From JACDAV01 sp964626755 (lineage in GTDB: Bacteria; Chloroflexota; Limnocylindria; Limnocylindrales; CSP1-4), in assembly GCA_964626755.1 (NCBI GenBank), contig CAZVGO010000014.1, forward strand, positions 62,001-126,000: a stretch of DNA of 64,000 nt. The letters are read 5' to 3'. Position 1 is the first letter of the stretch. Each line of letters starts with the position of its first letter. Positions 40,294-49,352 of the stretch are shown here, piece by piece. The position numbers and the translations under genes were made by a program. The notes below the pieces were generated by a model. It was not told the origin of the DNA and ran no database searches. It worked only from the letters and a program-made list of their open reading frames with translations.

Positions 40294-41835
40294 TCACGGG
40301 CGGCCGAACGGCTCCACGATGCTGCCGCGCACGAGAGCGTGGCTGATGTCCGCCAGGCGCGCGGCCGCGGCCTCGTACGTCCGGAATCGCTCGTCGTAGA
40401 GCGGTACATGATCGAGCCTGGGTCGAACCATGCGGATTGACCTGGCGACGGGTCTAACGGCGGTACCGGGTCCGGACATCGCCCAGCGAGCCAGCATGGC
40501 GGCCCCGAGCGCGGGCCCGTGCGGGTCCACCATCCGGGCCGGTTGCCCGAGGGTGTCGACGAGGATCTCCCGCCACAGCCGACTCGCCACACCACCGCCA
40601 CTCAGCGTCGGACGCTCCACGGCCAGGCCGATAGAGCGGACGAGGTCGCGACAGGCCCGGAGTGAAAACGCGACGCCCTCGAGCACCGCCCGGCACAAGT
40701 GTGCTCGCCCGTGGGCGGACGACAGCCCGAGGAACGCAGCCCGCAGGTCGCGGTCCCAGTACGGTGCCCGCTCTCCGTCGAGGAACGGGAGGAACAGGAC
40801 GCCACCGGCACCCACGCCGACGCGCGCAGCCGGGCGGTCCATCGACGCGAAACCACCGGCGCCATCGCCGGTGGTGGCGCCGCGGGGCAACAGCTCGCGC
40901 AGCCAGCCGTAAGCGATGGCGGCCGTGCTTGTCGCGGCAATCCCGTACCAGCGATCCGTGACGGCGTGCGGGTAGGTCATGATCCGTGGGTGCGGGATAG
41001 GCGTGTCCGACACGGCGACCACTGTGCCGGTGCTTGCGATCTTGACGAGAGAGCTCCCGGGCTCGACCGCGTCGACAGACACGAGCTCGACGGCCGTGTC
41101 GGTCGCGCCGACGATGACCGGGGTCCCGCGGGGAAGGCCGAGCGCACGCGCCCACCCATCGACGAGGCCGCCCGCGACGTCGGTCGCAGGCCGGATCGGC
41201 GGTCGCGCGTCCGCTGCGATGCCGGCCTCGCGACAGAGGTCGTCGAGCCACACCCCGGCGCGGGGGTCGTACATCGCGGTGCCGGCGGCGTCGGACGGGT
41301 CGACGGCGGCCTCGCCCGTCATCGCGAACCGGACGTAGTCTTTCTGTGTGACGAGCAGGCGGATGCGCGGCCACAGCCCGGGGGCTACGGAGCGCAGCCA
41401 CACGAGCTGGGGAAGCGTCCAGCCCGCCGACAGCTCCACGAACGTCCGATCGAAGAGCGACGATCCGAACGCGGAGCGGAGGGCGGCCGCGGCGTCGCTT
41501 GCGCGTCCATCGAACGCGAGGAGCGCTCGGGCGAGGGCGCGCCCGTCCGACCCGACGAGCACGCCGACGTGGGCCGGCGCCGTAAGCCCGATCGCCCGGA
41601 CGGAGCCCCTCTCCGCCGCTCGGGCGCACGCTCGGACCGTCCTGCGGACCGCGGCGAGCCAGTCCTCCGGATCCTGCGTTACTTCACCGTCCAGACGGCG
41701 ACGCGTGGGATATGGCGCGACCGCACTATGGGCGATGCGCCCGCCAGGATCGAGGAGGATCGCCTTGCAGGCGCTCGTGCCGATGTCGACACCGATCCAG
41801 GAGCCGTCGCGGAGCGTGGCGGGGAGACTTGACAT
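40294..41835 (-). CDS. FGGY-family carbohydrate kinase (xylulokinase-like)
   Basis: A 513-residue sugar kinase. The N-terminal phosphate-binding motif is GVDIGTSACKAILLD, the catalytic Asp lies in LAFDGRASDAAA or the ATDTAVEL loop region typical of XylB, and the C-terminal half has IASTGTVV, FLPFLDGERAPYWD and the FGGY signature region TLSGGGVASRLWREILVDTL. It is closest in layout to XylB and relatives that phosphorylate pentuloses, tetritols or sugar acids. The ATG is 7 bases after TATGGT (leaderless), and operator G lies just upstream. It is divergent from the E1 genes. This is the only kinase of the island and probably commits the imported substrate. Confidence 0.9.
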   Translation of the reverse strand: MSSLPATLRDGSWIGVDIGTSACKAILLDPGGRIAHSAVAPYPTRRRLDGEVTQDPEDWLAAVRRTVRACARAAERGSVRAIGLTAPAHVGVLVGSDGRALARALLAFDGRASDAAAALRSAFGSSLFDRTFVELSAGWTLPQLVWLRSVAPGLWPRIRLLVTQKDYVRFAMTGEAAVDPSDAAGTAMYDPRAGVWLDDLCREAGIAADARPPIRPATDVAGGLVDGWARALGLPRGTPVIVGATDTAVELVSVDAVEPGSSLVKIASTGTVVAVSDTPIPHPRIMTYPHAVTDRWYGIAATSTAAIAYGWLRELLPRGATTGDGAGGFASMDRPAARVGVGAGGVLFLPFLDGERAPYWDRDLRAAFLGLSSAHGRAHLCRAVLEGVAFSLRACRDLVRSIGLAVERPTLSGGGVASRLWREILVDTLGQPARMVDPHGPALGAAMLARWAMSGPGTAVRPVARSIRMVRPRLDHVPLYDERFRTYEAAAARLADISHALVRGSIVEPFGRP

Positions 41836-41852
41836 GGGGGGAACCATACGAC

Positions 41853-41868
41853 TATAGACAGGTATAGA
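41853..41868. promoter_or_regulatory. GntR-type operator, site G
   Basis: TATAGAC-AG-GTATAGA matches the consensus fully. It lies between the divergent kinase and E1 genes, 5 bases upstream of the kinase -10 (TATGGT, 41848-41843) and overlapping the E1 -10 (TAGAAT, 41865-41870), so one bound repressor would block both. Confidence 0.85.
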
Positions 41869-41923
41869 ATAGTGCCGCCGCGGCTCGCGGCGTGCGGACC
41901 GAGCAGAGGGAGCCCATCGTCCC

Positions 41924-42910
41924 GTGACCAGTCCCGCGAGGGCGGAGCCCGATCTCGACGCGCCGATCAGTCTGGCGGACATCGCGCCGGCCCGTGCGCT
42001 CGACCTGTACGGCAGGATGCAGCTGATCCGCGGCTTCGAGGGCCGCGTCAATACGATGTTCCTGCGTGGACGCATCCCCGGCACGATCCACCTGTCGACG
42101 GGGCAGGAGGCGTGCGCCGTCGGAGGGTGCGATCCACTCCGTCAGGACGACTGGGCGATCCTCACCCATCGCGGTCACGGGCAAGCACTCGCGAAAGGCA
42201 TCCCGGCTCGCTCCATCATGGCCGAGCTGTTCGCCCGCGAGACCGGCTGCTGCCGCGGGATGGGCGGCTCGCTCCACGTCGGCGACATCGCATACGGCGC
42301 CCTGCCGGCGATCGGCATCGTCGGTGCTGGGATTCCGATCGCGGCCGGCCTGGCCATGGCCGCCACGCGTGACGACAGTGGGCGGATCGTCGTCTGCTTC
42401 ACGGGTGACGGCGCGATGATGGAAGGCGACACGCACGAGGGTTTCAACCTGGCGGGCCTGTGGCGGCTTCCGGTCGTCTTCGTGTGCGAGAACAACATGT
42501 ACTCGATCAGCACGCGGATCGAGCGGCAGATGGTCGAGACGTCCATCTCGGCCCGGATGTCGTCGTACGGGATCGAGGCGGTCACGGTGGACGGCAACAA
42601 CGTCGTGACCGTCGCGGCGGCCGTCGGCGAAGCCGTCGATCGAGCACGGAACGGCGGCGGACCGTCGCTCATCGAGTGCCTCACGTATCGTCAGAGCGGC
42701 CACAAGCGGGACGATCCGGCGACGTATCGTCCGCGGGACGAGGTCGCACTGTGGCTCCAGCGCGATCCTATCGTCCGGTTCCGCGCCGCGATCAATGCAG
42801 CCGGACTGAGCGACGACGCCGACGCCGTCGACCGGGACGTGGAGGCGACGCTCGACGACGCGGTCGCGTTCGCCGATGCGAGCCCGATGGCGACCGGCAT
42901 CCGCTCATGA
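41924..42910 (+). CDS. 2-Oxoacid dehydrogenase E1 component, alpha subunit
   Basis: A 328-residue thiamine-diphosphate subunit of the acetoin/pyruvate dehydrogenase type. Seen are YGRMQLIRGFEGRV, the HLSTGQEA segment, ILTHRGHGQALAKG, GGSLHV, the ThDP/Mg motif TGDGAMMEG...FVCENN and the phosphorylation-loop-like TYRQSGHKRDDPATYRP. It decarboxylates a 2-oxo acid or cleaves an alpha-hydroxyketone and passes the acyl or acetaldehyde unit to lipoyl-E2. GTG 41924 follows GAGGGAG. The stop overlaps the beta-subunit start (ATGA). Operator G controls it. The substrate is not read from sequence; acetoin-type enzymes and sugar-derived oxoacids are both possible. Confidence 0.92.
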   Translation: MTSPARAEPDLDAPISLADIAPARALDLYGRMQLIRGFEGRVNTMFLRGRIPGTIHLSTGQEACAVGGCDPLRQDDWAILTHRGHGQALAKGIPARSIMAELFARETGCCRGMGGSLHVGDIAYGALPAIGIVGAGIPIAAGLAMAATRDDSGRIVVCFTGDGAMMEGDTHEGFNLAGLWRLPVVFVCENNMYSISTRIERQMVETSISARMSSYGIEAVTVDGNNVVTVAAAVGEAVDRARNGGGPSLIECLTYRQSGHKRDDPATYRPRDEVALWLQRDPIVRFRAAINAAGLSDDADAVDRDVEATLDDAVAFADASPMATGIRS

Positions 42911-43902
42911 CGACGATCATCGAGGCCCTGCGCACCGCGCTGACCGACGAACTCGAGTCTGACCCGCGCGTCTTCGTCATGGGTGAGGACATCGGCATCG
43001 GCGGCTCGTTCCATCTCACGCTCGGGCTGCAAGACCGCTACGGCGCCGACCGGATCATCGACACCCCCGTCTCGGAGGCCGGCTTCGTCGGGCTCGCGAT
43101 CGGAGCCGCGATCGCTGGCCAGCGGCCGGTCGTCGACTTCCAGTACGGCGACTTCCTGTTGTGCGCCGCGGACCAGGTCATCCAGCAGGCGTGCAAGCTC
43201 GGCTTCATGTCTGGCGGGCAGTTCACGGTCCCGCTCGTGCTCCACGCGCCGACCGGTGCGTCCGGACGTGGTGCCCAACATGCGAACTCGATCGAGAACC
43301 TCTTCCATTCTGTGCCCGGGCTCGTGGTCGGAGTCCCCTCGACCCCGCAGGACGCGAAGGGGATGATGACCGCTGCGATCCGCCACCCGGAACCCGTGCT
43401 GTTGTGCAGCCACAAGCACCTGTACGGGACCAAGGGCCGGAGCGTGGAGGATAGCGCCCTCGGTGACGTCCCCGACGGGTCGTACGAGATCCCCATCGGT
43501 AAGGCGGAGGTCCGGCGTGCCGGCACCGACGTGACGATCGTCGGAACGCTGCTCATGGCCCACCGAGCCCTGCAGGCAGCCGAGCTGCTGGCAACCGACG
43601 GGATCTCGGCCGAGGTCATCGACCTCCGTTGGGTCGCGCCGATCGATGTGGCGACGGTCGTCGAATCCGTCCGGCGCACCGGCCGGCTCGTGGTCGCGCA
43701 GGAAGGGGCGGAACGCGGCGGCTGGGCGGCGACCCTCGTCGCCGCCGTCGCGGAACAGGCGATCGACGCCCTCGATGCCCCGGTTGCCCGGCTCACCGGA
43801 CCCGACTCACCGATCCCTTTCGCGCCGCATCTGGAAGCCGCGTACGTGCCGACGGCTGGGCAGATTGCAGCCCGTGCCCGCATGCTTCTTGGGGCACCTT
43901 AG
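42907..43902 (+). CDS. 2-Oxoacid dehydrogenase E1 component, beta subunit
   Basis: A 331-residue beta subunit completing the ThDP active site. Marks are IIEALRTALTDELESDPRVF, VMGEDIG, the Glu of TPVSEAGFVGLAIGAA, PVVDFQYGDFLLCAADQV and the C-terminal transketolase domain IDLRWVAPIDVATVVESV. Length matches AcoB/PdhB (about 325-340). It overlaps the alpha gene and is the last gene of the rightward island. The 86 bases before the convergent MMPL gene show no convincing terminator. Together with E2 at 28987 it makes a complete E1-E2 set split across the island under matching operators. Confidence 0.93.
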   Translation: MTTIIEALRTALTDELESDPRVFVMGEDIGIGGSFHLTLGLQDRYGADRIIDTPVSEAGFVGLAIGAAIAGQRPVVDFQYGDFLLCAADQVIQQACKLGFMSGGQFTVPLVLHAPTGASGRGAQHANSIENLFHSVPGLVVGVPSTPQDAKGMMTAAIRHPEPVLLCSHKHLYGTKGRSVEDSALGDVPDGSYEIPIGKAEVRRAGTDVTIVGTLLMAHRALQAAELLATDGISAEVIDLRWVAPIDVATVVESVRRTGRLVVAQEGAERGGWAATLVAAVAEQAIDALDAPVARLTGPDSPIPFAPHLEAAYVPTAGQIAARARMLLGAP

Positions 43903-43988
43903 AGCCCGCTGTCTTTGAGCTGCGGCGGTGGATACCCCGGGCCAAGAGCAGCCGCGACAGATGATCTCGTATTGCCCTGCGATCCGTG

Positions 43989-46325
43989 TCATGCGCGGGC
44001 GGGCGCGTCATCCGGCTCGCTGACCGGACCCTCGATCGTCACCTTCGGCAGCCACGACAGCCAGCGCGGCATCCACCAGTTCCAGTCGCCGAGGAGGCGC
44101 ATCGACGCGGGCAGGAGGACGCTCCGGACGACGGTCGCATCGAGGAAGATCGCGACCGCGAGGCCGAACCCGAGCTGCCGGACGATCACGAGCTGCAGCG
44201 TCACGAAGACCGCGAACACGACGATCATGATCGCGGCCGCGCTCGTGATCGTGCCGGCGGTGATCGCGATCCCGCGTGCCACGGCGTCGTTCGATGGCAT
44301 CCCCCGGTCGCGCGCCTCCTTGACCCGGGTGAGGATGAACACGTGGTAATCCATCGACAGCCCGAAGAGGATCGTGAAGATGAAGATCGGCACGAATGCT
44401 TCGATGACGCCCGGCTTGATGCCGAGAACGTCGGCCAGCCAGCCCTCCTGGAACACGAGCACCAGGAGGCCGTACGCCGCACCGGTCGAGAGCAGGTTGA
44501 GGATGATCGCCTTGATCGGGATCACGATCGAGTGGAACGCGACGAGCAGCAGCAGGAACGACAGGCCCAGGACGAAGAGGAACACGAGCGGCATCCCATC
44601 GGCATAGAACCCGGTGATGTCGAGCGTCGACGCGGCCGGGCCGGTGACGTACGCCGCGACGCCGGGGAGGCCACCGAACACGGCCGGCACGACCCTCGAG
44701 CGGACCTCGCGGACGATGTCCCTGTTGGCGTAATCGTTGCTGCTGCCGGCGAGGGTGAACGACACGAGCCCGACGGTCCCGTCCGGTGACAGACCACTCT
44801 CAACTGGCCCGCTGACCCCGTTGATCTCGAGGACGGCCGGCTCCAACCGCTCGATTGCGGCCTGGGTCTGTGGCTCATCGGCGCGGGTCACGACGACGAC
44901 CAGCTCGAGCGTGGAGCCCTGCGGCCACTCGCGATCCATGAGGTTGACGGCCTGGACCGCCTCGAGCGAGTCGGGGAACGACCTGAAGTCGCTCTGGCCG
45001 ATGTGGAGGCGGGTGACCGGCCAGGCCATCGCGAGGAGAATCGCGGACGTGGCGACCGCCGCCAGGACGGGACGCCGCATGACGGCCCGCACGACCCGGG
45101 CCCACGCCCCACTGCCCTCCCCCCGGTCCCGGCCGAGGAACGGGATCCGGCCGCCGTCGATCCCGTTGCCGAGGATCGCGAGGGTCGCCGGGAGGAACGT
45201 CAGGCTGCCCACGACCGAGATGAACACGACCGCGATCGTCCCGATCGCCATCGACCGGAAGAGCGGGTCGTCGAGCATGAGCAGGCCGGCGATCGAGATC
45301 ATCACGGCGAGCCCGCTGAAGAACACTGCCCGGCCGGCCGTGCTGCTGGCGGTCTCGATGGCCCGCAGCTTGTCCGTCTTGTTGCCTCGCTCGATCAACC
45401 AGCCCTTGCCGAATCCGAACTTGGGTCGGGGTGGGTTCGCGCCGTGGCGGCGGCGCTCGGTCCGGTAGCGGGTCAGCATGAACAGCGAGTAGTCGACTGC
45501 GACCGCGAGCCCGATGAGGACGATGAGCTGCCCGGCGTACGGGCTGACCGGCGCGACCGCCTGGCTGTAGATGCCGAGGATCCCGAACGCGGCGGCGAGC
45601 GCGGTCATGGCGAGGACGAGCGGCACGAGGGCGGCGACGACCGCACCGAACGCGATGAGGAGAATGAGGAACGTCAGCGGGATCGTCAGGCGGAGGGAGC
45701 CGTCGAGGTCGGATGTGACGAGCTCGCTGATCTCGTCGTTGGCGAGCATGCCGTTGAGGGCGTGGATCTCGAGCGCCGGATTAGCGGCGCGCAGCTCGTC
45801 GGCGAGGGCCGGGATCGGTGCCAGCTTCGCCTCGGTCTCGTCACCCTCGCCGAACGCGCGGGCGACGATTCGGACCGTGCTGCCGTCGGGCGATACGAGC
45901 CCGAGCTCGGGTGGCGCGAGCAGCGGATTGACGACCTCGCGGAAGGCCGCCACCGGTGCGTCCGCCCCGTCGACGGTGACCTCGAGAGCGGTGAGTCGAT
46001 CGACGATGCCGCCAATCGCCGAAGCATTCGCGGGCTCGTCGATTCGCCCCGATGGCGTGGAAACGACCAACAGGAGTTGCGCCGACGGCTCTGCTCGGCC
46101 GGCGGCACCGTACACGATCCACGCCTGCGCGGATTCGCGACGTGCGCGGGTGTCCTCGTCGACGGCATCCTCGGAGCGTGTCCCGCCCATCGCGATGCTG
46201 GCCGCGAACAGCCCGAGCGTGACCACGAACCACGCCGCGACGACGGGCCACCGATGGCGGGAGCTCCACGCCGCGACGCGGACGGTCCAGGGGGCGCGGC
46301 CGGCTGGCTGTGACGGGGCGGGCAC
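43989..46325 (-). CDS. MMPL/RND-family membrane transporter
   Basis: A 778-residue protein with two MMPL halves: each has one N-terminal helix, a large extracellular domain and five more helices. Typical segments are LIVLIGLAVAVDYSLFMLTR (with the proton-relay Asp-Tyr pair) and IFTILFGLSMDYHVFILTRV in the second half. Relatives export lipids, siderophores or hopanoids in Actinobacteria and Chloroflexota. The cargo is unknown. GTG 46325 is preceded by TAGGCT at 6 bases (leaderless). It stands alone, convergent with the E1 operon. Confidence 0.92.
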   Translation of the reverse strand: MPAPSQPAGRAPWTVRVAAWSSRHRWPVVAAWFVVTLGLFAASIAMGGTRSEDAVDEDTRARRESAQAWIVYGAAGRAEPSAQLLLVVSTPSGRIDEPANASAIGGIVDRLTALEVTVDGADAPVAAFREVVNPLLAPPELGLVSPDGSTVRIVARAFGEGDETEAKLAPIPALADELRAANPALEIHALNGMLANDEISELVTSDLDGSLRLTIPLTFLILLIAFGAVVAALVPLVLAMTALAAAFGILGIYSQAVAPVSPYAGQLIVLIGLAVAVDYSLFMLTRYRTERRRHGANPPRPKFGFGKGWLIERGNKTDKLRAIETASSTAGRAVFFSGLAVMISIAGLLMLDDPLFRSMAIGTIAVVFISVVGSLTFLPATLAILGNGIDGGRIPFLGRDRGEGSGAWARVVRAVMRRPVLAAVATSAILLAMAWPVTRLHIGQSDFRSFPDSLEAVQAVNLMDREWPQGSTLELVVVVTRADEPQTQAAIERLEPAVLEINGVSGPVESGLSPDGTVGLVSFTLAGSSNDYANRDIVREVRSRVVPAVFGGLPGVAAYVTGPAASTLDITGFYADGMPLVFLFVLGLSFLLLLVAFHSIVIPIKAIILNLLSTGAAYGLLVLVFQEGWLADVLGIKPGVIEAFVPIFIFTILFGLSMDYHVFILTRVKEARDRGMPSNDAVARGIAITAGTITSAAAIMIVVFAVFVTLQLVIVRQLGFGLAVAIFLDATVVRSVLLPASMRLLGDWNWWMPRWLSWLPKVTIEGPVSEPDDAPARA

Positions 46326-46338
46326 GGGTAGAGCCTAG

Positions 46339-46797
46339 CTAAAGCCGGCCCAGCAGGCGGTCGACGAGCTCTGCCTGGGCCGGGTTGAGCCGCCGCTTCG
46401 CCTCGTCAGGTTCGAACCACTCGACTCGGTCGACCTCCGGCGTATCGATCCAGTTCCCGGACCCCGGCGGCCACTCGAGCGGGAACGTGTTGCTCTGGGC
46501 CGCGGCCGGATCGAGGTCGCCCTCGCACGCCCAGGCGAGGACGACCTTGCCGGACTTCTGGCGAATCTCGCCGAGGGGCAGGCACTCCCCGGCGGGCGGT
46601 TCGTGACCGGTTTCCTCCTCGAACTCGCGGCGGGCGACGTCGAGCGGTTCCTCGCCCGATTCGATCTCGCCCTTCGGCACGCTCCAAGCGCCGGCATCCC
46701 GCTTCGACCACATCGGCCCACCGGGATGCGCGAGCAGGACCTCCACGCCGTCACGACGACGGCGGTAGAGGAGCAGACCCGCGCTCGATTTCGGCAT
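46339..46797 (-). CDS. NUDIX hydrolase
   Basis: A 152-residue NUDIX protein. The NUDIX box is GEIESGEEPLDVARREFEEE followed by TG, complete with the metal-binding REFEEE glutamates. The N-terminal SAGLLLYRRRRDGVEVLLAHPGG and SKRDAGAWSVPKGE resemble the small NTP pyrophosphohydrolases that act on dinucleoside polyphosphates, including DR1025-like enzymes. I chose ATG 46797 (MPKSSAGLLLY). It lies 5 bases after the methyltransferase stop, so it is in the ALDH-methyltransferase transcript. Confidence 0.9.
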   Translation of the reverse strand: MPKSSAGLLLYRRRRDGVEVLLAHPGGPMWSKRDAGAWSVPKGEIESGEEPLDVARREFEEETGHEPPAGECLPLGEIRQKSGKVVLAWACEGDLDPAAAQSNTFPLEWPPGSGNWIDTPEVDRVEWFEPDEAKRRLNPAQAELVDRLLGRL

Positions 46798-46802
46798 CGC
46801 CG

Positions 46803-47588
46803 TCAGCCGCGCTTGCGGGCCTTCCAGACCTCCTCGCTCGGCCAGTTGCGCGCCCACTCCGTGGTGACCCATGGGTACGAAGTCTTCGCCCCTTCCGGCG
46901 GGCGGATCTCGATCAGGTCCTCGACCTCGAAGCTGCTCTTGTGGAGAAGCCGGATCCAGTCGCCATAACCGAGGTTGAAGTTCACCGACCGGTCGCTCTT
47001 CCACTCGAGCCGATGAAGGCCGAAGTATGGCCTGAGAAGCTCATTCGTAGCCGGGATGTCGTCCGTGTCCTCGTTCGGCGAGGTCAGCGACATGAATACG
47101 CCGTTGATCAGGAAGACGAGCCGCCCTCCCGGTCGCAGGAGACGCGACGCTTCGGGGACCCAGCGATACGGGTCCGCCCAGATGCTCGCACCGTACTCGG
47201 AGATCGCGAGGTCGAAGCTCGCATCCGGATATGGCACGGTTTCAGCGTTGCCGTGGAGTAGCGGAAATTCGATGCCGTGCTCCCTCTGGAGTCGCCGTGC
47301 CGTCGTTAGTTGCGCCTCCGAGTTATCGATCCCGATGGGTCTGGCTCCCCGGCGGGCGAGCCAGGCGGACACGTAGCCCGTGCCGCACCCGAGCTCGATC
47401 GTGTCGAGGCCGGCGAGATCGTCGGGAAGCAGGTGAAGGTCTGCCTCCGGGATGTCCCAGATGCCCCACTTCTCCTTGCCGGGCTGTTGGCCCCAGCTCA
47501 GCTCGCCGTTCGCGACGTATTCGGCCGCCCAGACGTCCCACTCTGCACGATTGCGGCGTACGTAGTCGGGCAGTTCCCCGGTCGTCAT
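46803..47588 (-). CDS. Class-I SAM-dependent methyltransferase
   Basis: A 261-residue methyltransferase with motif I IELGCGTGYVSAWLARRG, acidic IGIDNSE after strand 2, HGNAETVPYPDASFDLAISEYG (motifs II-III) and LLRPGGRLVFLING. Substrate is unknown; the sequence is typical of small-molecule methylases (Methyltransf_11). The ATG overlaps the aldehyde dehydrogenase stop (ATGA), and the NUDIX gene follows. The upstream in-frame extension is antisense to nothing and not conserved in style, so I use the overlap start. Confidence 0.87.
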   Translation of the reverse strand: MTTGELPDYVRRNRAEWDVWAAEYVANGELSWGQQPGKEKWGIWDIPEADLHLLPDDLAGLDTIELGCGTGYVSAWLARRGARPIGIDNSEAQLTTARRLQREHGIEFPLLHGNAETVPYPDASFDLAISEYGASIWADPYRWVPEASRLLRPGGRLVFLINGVFMSLTSPNEDTDDIPATNELLRPYFGLHRLEWKSDRSVNFNLGYGDWIRLLHKSSFEVEDLIEIRPPEGAKTSYPWVTTEWARNWPSEEVWKARKRG

Positions 47589-49111
47589 GCCTGATTGTCG
47601 ATCTGCGCGCGTTGCAGCCGGCCGCTGAAGTCGACGTAGATCGATTTCCATTCCGTGAACGTGTCGAGCGCCGCGTGGCCGGCCTCTCGGTGGCCGTTGC
47701 CGGTCTCCTTCCAGCCGCCGAACGGAAGGTGGACCTCGGCGCCGGTTGTTCCGGCGTTGACGTAGACGATCCCCGCCTCGAGGTCGCGCATCGCGCGGAA
47801 CGCGGTGTTGACGTCTCGGGTGAAGACCGCCGCCGACAGCCCGTAGCGCGTCTGGTTCGCAGCCGTGACGGCTTCCGCGTAACCGCCGACCGGGATGAGC
47901 GACAGGACCGGCCCGAAGATCTCCTCCTGCGCGATCCGGTCCATCGGCTTGACGCCGCGGAAGATCGTCGGCGCGAAGAAGTGGCCGTGGGCGAGGTCGC
48001 CTTCGGTCGAGGCGGCGCCGCCCAGGACGAGCTCGCCCTCGCCTCGCCCGACGTCGATGTAGCCCGCGACCTTCTCGACCGCAGCGGCGTTGATGAGCGG
48101 CCCGACGTCGACACCGTCGTTCAGCCCGCTGCCGAGACGGAGCTTCCTCGCCCTGGCCTCGAGCCGCTCGAGCAGCGGCTCGACGACGGATTCGTCGACA
48201 ACCACGCGCGAGCAGGCCGTGCAGCGCTGGCCGGTCGTGCCGAACGCCGACCAGAGGATCCCATCGGTCGCGAGGTCGAGGTCGGCATCGGCCAGCACGA
48301 CGACCGCGTTCTTGCCGCCGAGCTCGAGGCTCACCCGCTTGAGTCGCTTCGCTGCGCGTTCGGCGATCCGTTTGCCGGTCACCGACGAGCCGGTGAAGGA
48401 GATGACCGGGACGTCCGGCGAGTCGACGATTGCGTTGCCAACTTCCTCACCGCGGCCCGTTACGAGGTTGACGGTCCCGGCCGGGAAGCCGGCATCGGCC
48501 ATCAGCTCGACGAGGAGCGTCGCGCAGTGGGGCGTGTCGCTGGCGGGCTTGAAGACGACGGTGTTGCCGGTCACGAGCGCCGGCATCATCTTCCAGCACG
48601 GGATCGCGATCGGGAAGTTCCACGGCGTGATGATCCCGGCCACGCCGATCGGCTGGCGGATGCTCATCGCCCACTTGTCGGGCAGCTCCGACGGAACGGT
48701 CTCGCCGGCCATCCGGCGCCCCTCGCCGGCCATGAGGAACGCGATGTCGATCCCCTCCTGGACGTCGCCACGCGCCTCCGCGAGGACCTTGCCCATCTCG
48801 CGGGTCATCGCCCGCGAGAGGCGCTCCTTGTGCTCGGCCATGAGCGCACCGAAGCGGTAGAGGATCTCGCCACGCTTCGGTGCCGGGGTCGCGCGCCATC
48901 CCGGGAACGCCGTCTCGGCGGCTCGGACGGCCATCGCGACGTCCGCGGCCGTGCCCTGCTGGAACCTCCCGATCACGTCGCGCGTGTCGGCCGGGTTGAT
49001 GCTCTCGAACGTGCCGCCGCCGTGCGACTCCACCCACTCCCCGTCAACGAAGTGGCGGAACGTGGGAAGGTCAGTTGCTCCGGGGCCGGGCGGTTTCGCG
49101 GTCGCGGTCAT
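47585..49111 (-). CDS. Aldehyde dehydrogenase family protein
   Basis: A 508-residue NAD(P)-dependent aldehyde dehydrogenase. The Rossmann and catalytic motifs are ITPWNFPIAIPCWKM, the general-base Glu in SLELGGKNAVVV, the nucleophile Cys in GTTGQRCTACSR and EEIFGPVLSLIPV. The closest type is the alpha-aminoadipic semialdehyde/piperideine-6-carboxylate dehydrogenase (ALDH7-like) group by EVHLPFGGWKETGNGHREAG. The ATG lies 7 bases after TACACT (leaderless). It heads a three-gene operon with the methyltransferase and NUDIX genes. The 241 bases upstream before the acyl-CoA dehydrogenase contain only a short GGCCA/TGGCC repeat. Confidence 0.92.
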   Translation of the reverse strand: MTATAKPPGPGATDLPTFRHFVDGEWVESHGGGTFESINPADTRDVIGRFQQGTAADVAMAVRAAETAFPGWRATPAPKRGEILYRFGALMAEHKERLSRAMTREMGKVLAEARGDVQEGIDIAFLMAGEGRRMAGETVPSELPDKWAMSIRQPIGVAGIITPWNFPIAIPCWKMMPALVTGNTVVFKPASDTPHCATLLVELMADAGFPAGTVNLVTGRGEEVGNAIVDSPDVPVISFTGSSVTGKRIAERAAKRLKRVSLELGGKNAVVVLADADLDLATDGILWSAFGTTGQRCTACSRVVVDESVVEPLLERLEARARKLRLGSGLNDGVDVGPLINAAAVEKVAGYIDVGRGEGELVLGGAASTEGDLAHGHFFAPTIFRGVKPMDRIAQEEIFGPVLSLIPVGGYAEAVTAANQTRYGLSAAVFTRDVNTAFRAMRDLEAGIVYVNAGTTGAEVHLPFGGWKETGNGHREAGHAALDTFTEWKSIYVDFSGRLQRAQIDNQA

Positions 49112-49352
49112 GAGCCCGAGTGTAGGTCAGCGCGGCGGAGGTGGATCGGCGCACTTCCAGGTCATCGTCCCCGCGTAACCCTGGCCGGGTGGCCGGAAGC
49201 AGGATTTCCGGCCGATTCGGCCGGTCCGAATGCCGAGATCCGCGCGCTCCACGCACGACGCGGGTCGACGGGGTGAGCCGGGGTCCGCCGAAACTGGGTC
49301 AGCGGCCATGACCGGTGGCCAATGACAGGAAACTGGCCGAGTCGGGCCGCGC

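Noticed and set aside
49240..49345. GGCCA/TGGCC inverted repeat between ACAD and ALDH genes
   Set aside because: Five-base arms in GC-rich DNA are expected by chance and no T-run follows.
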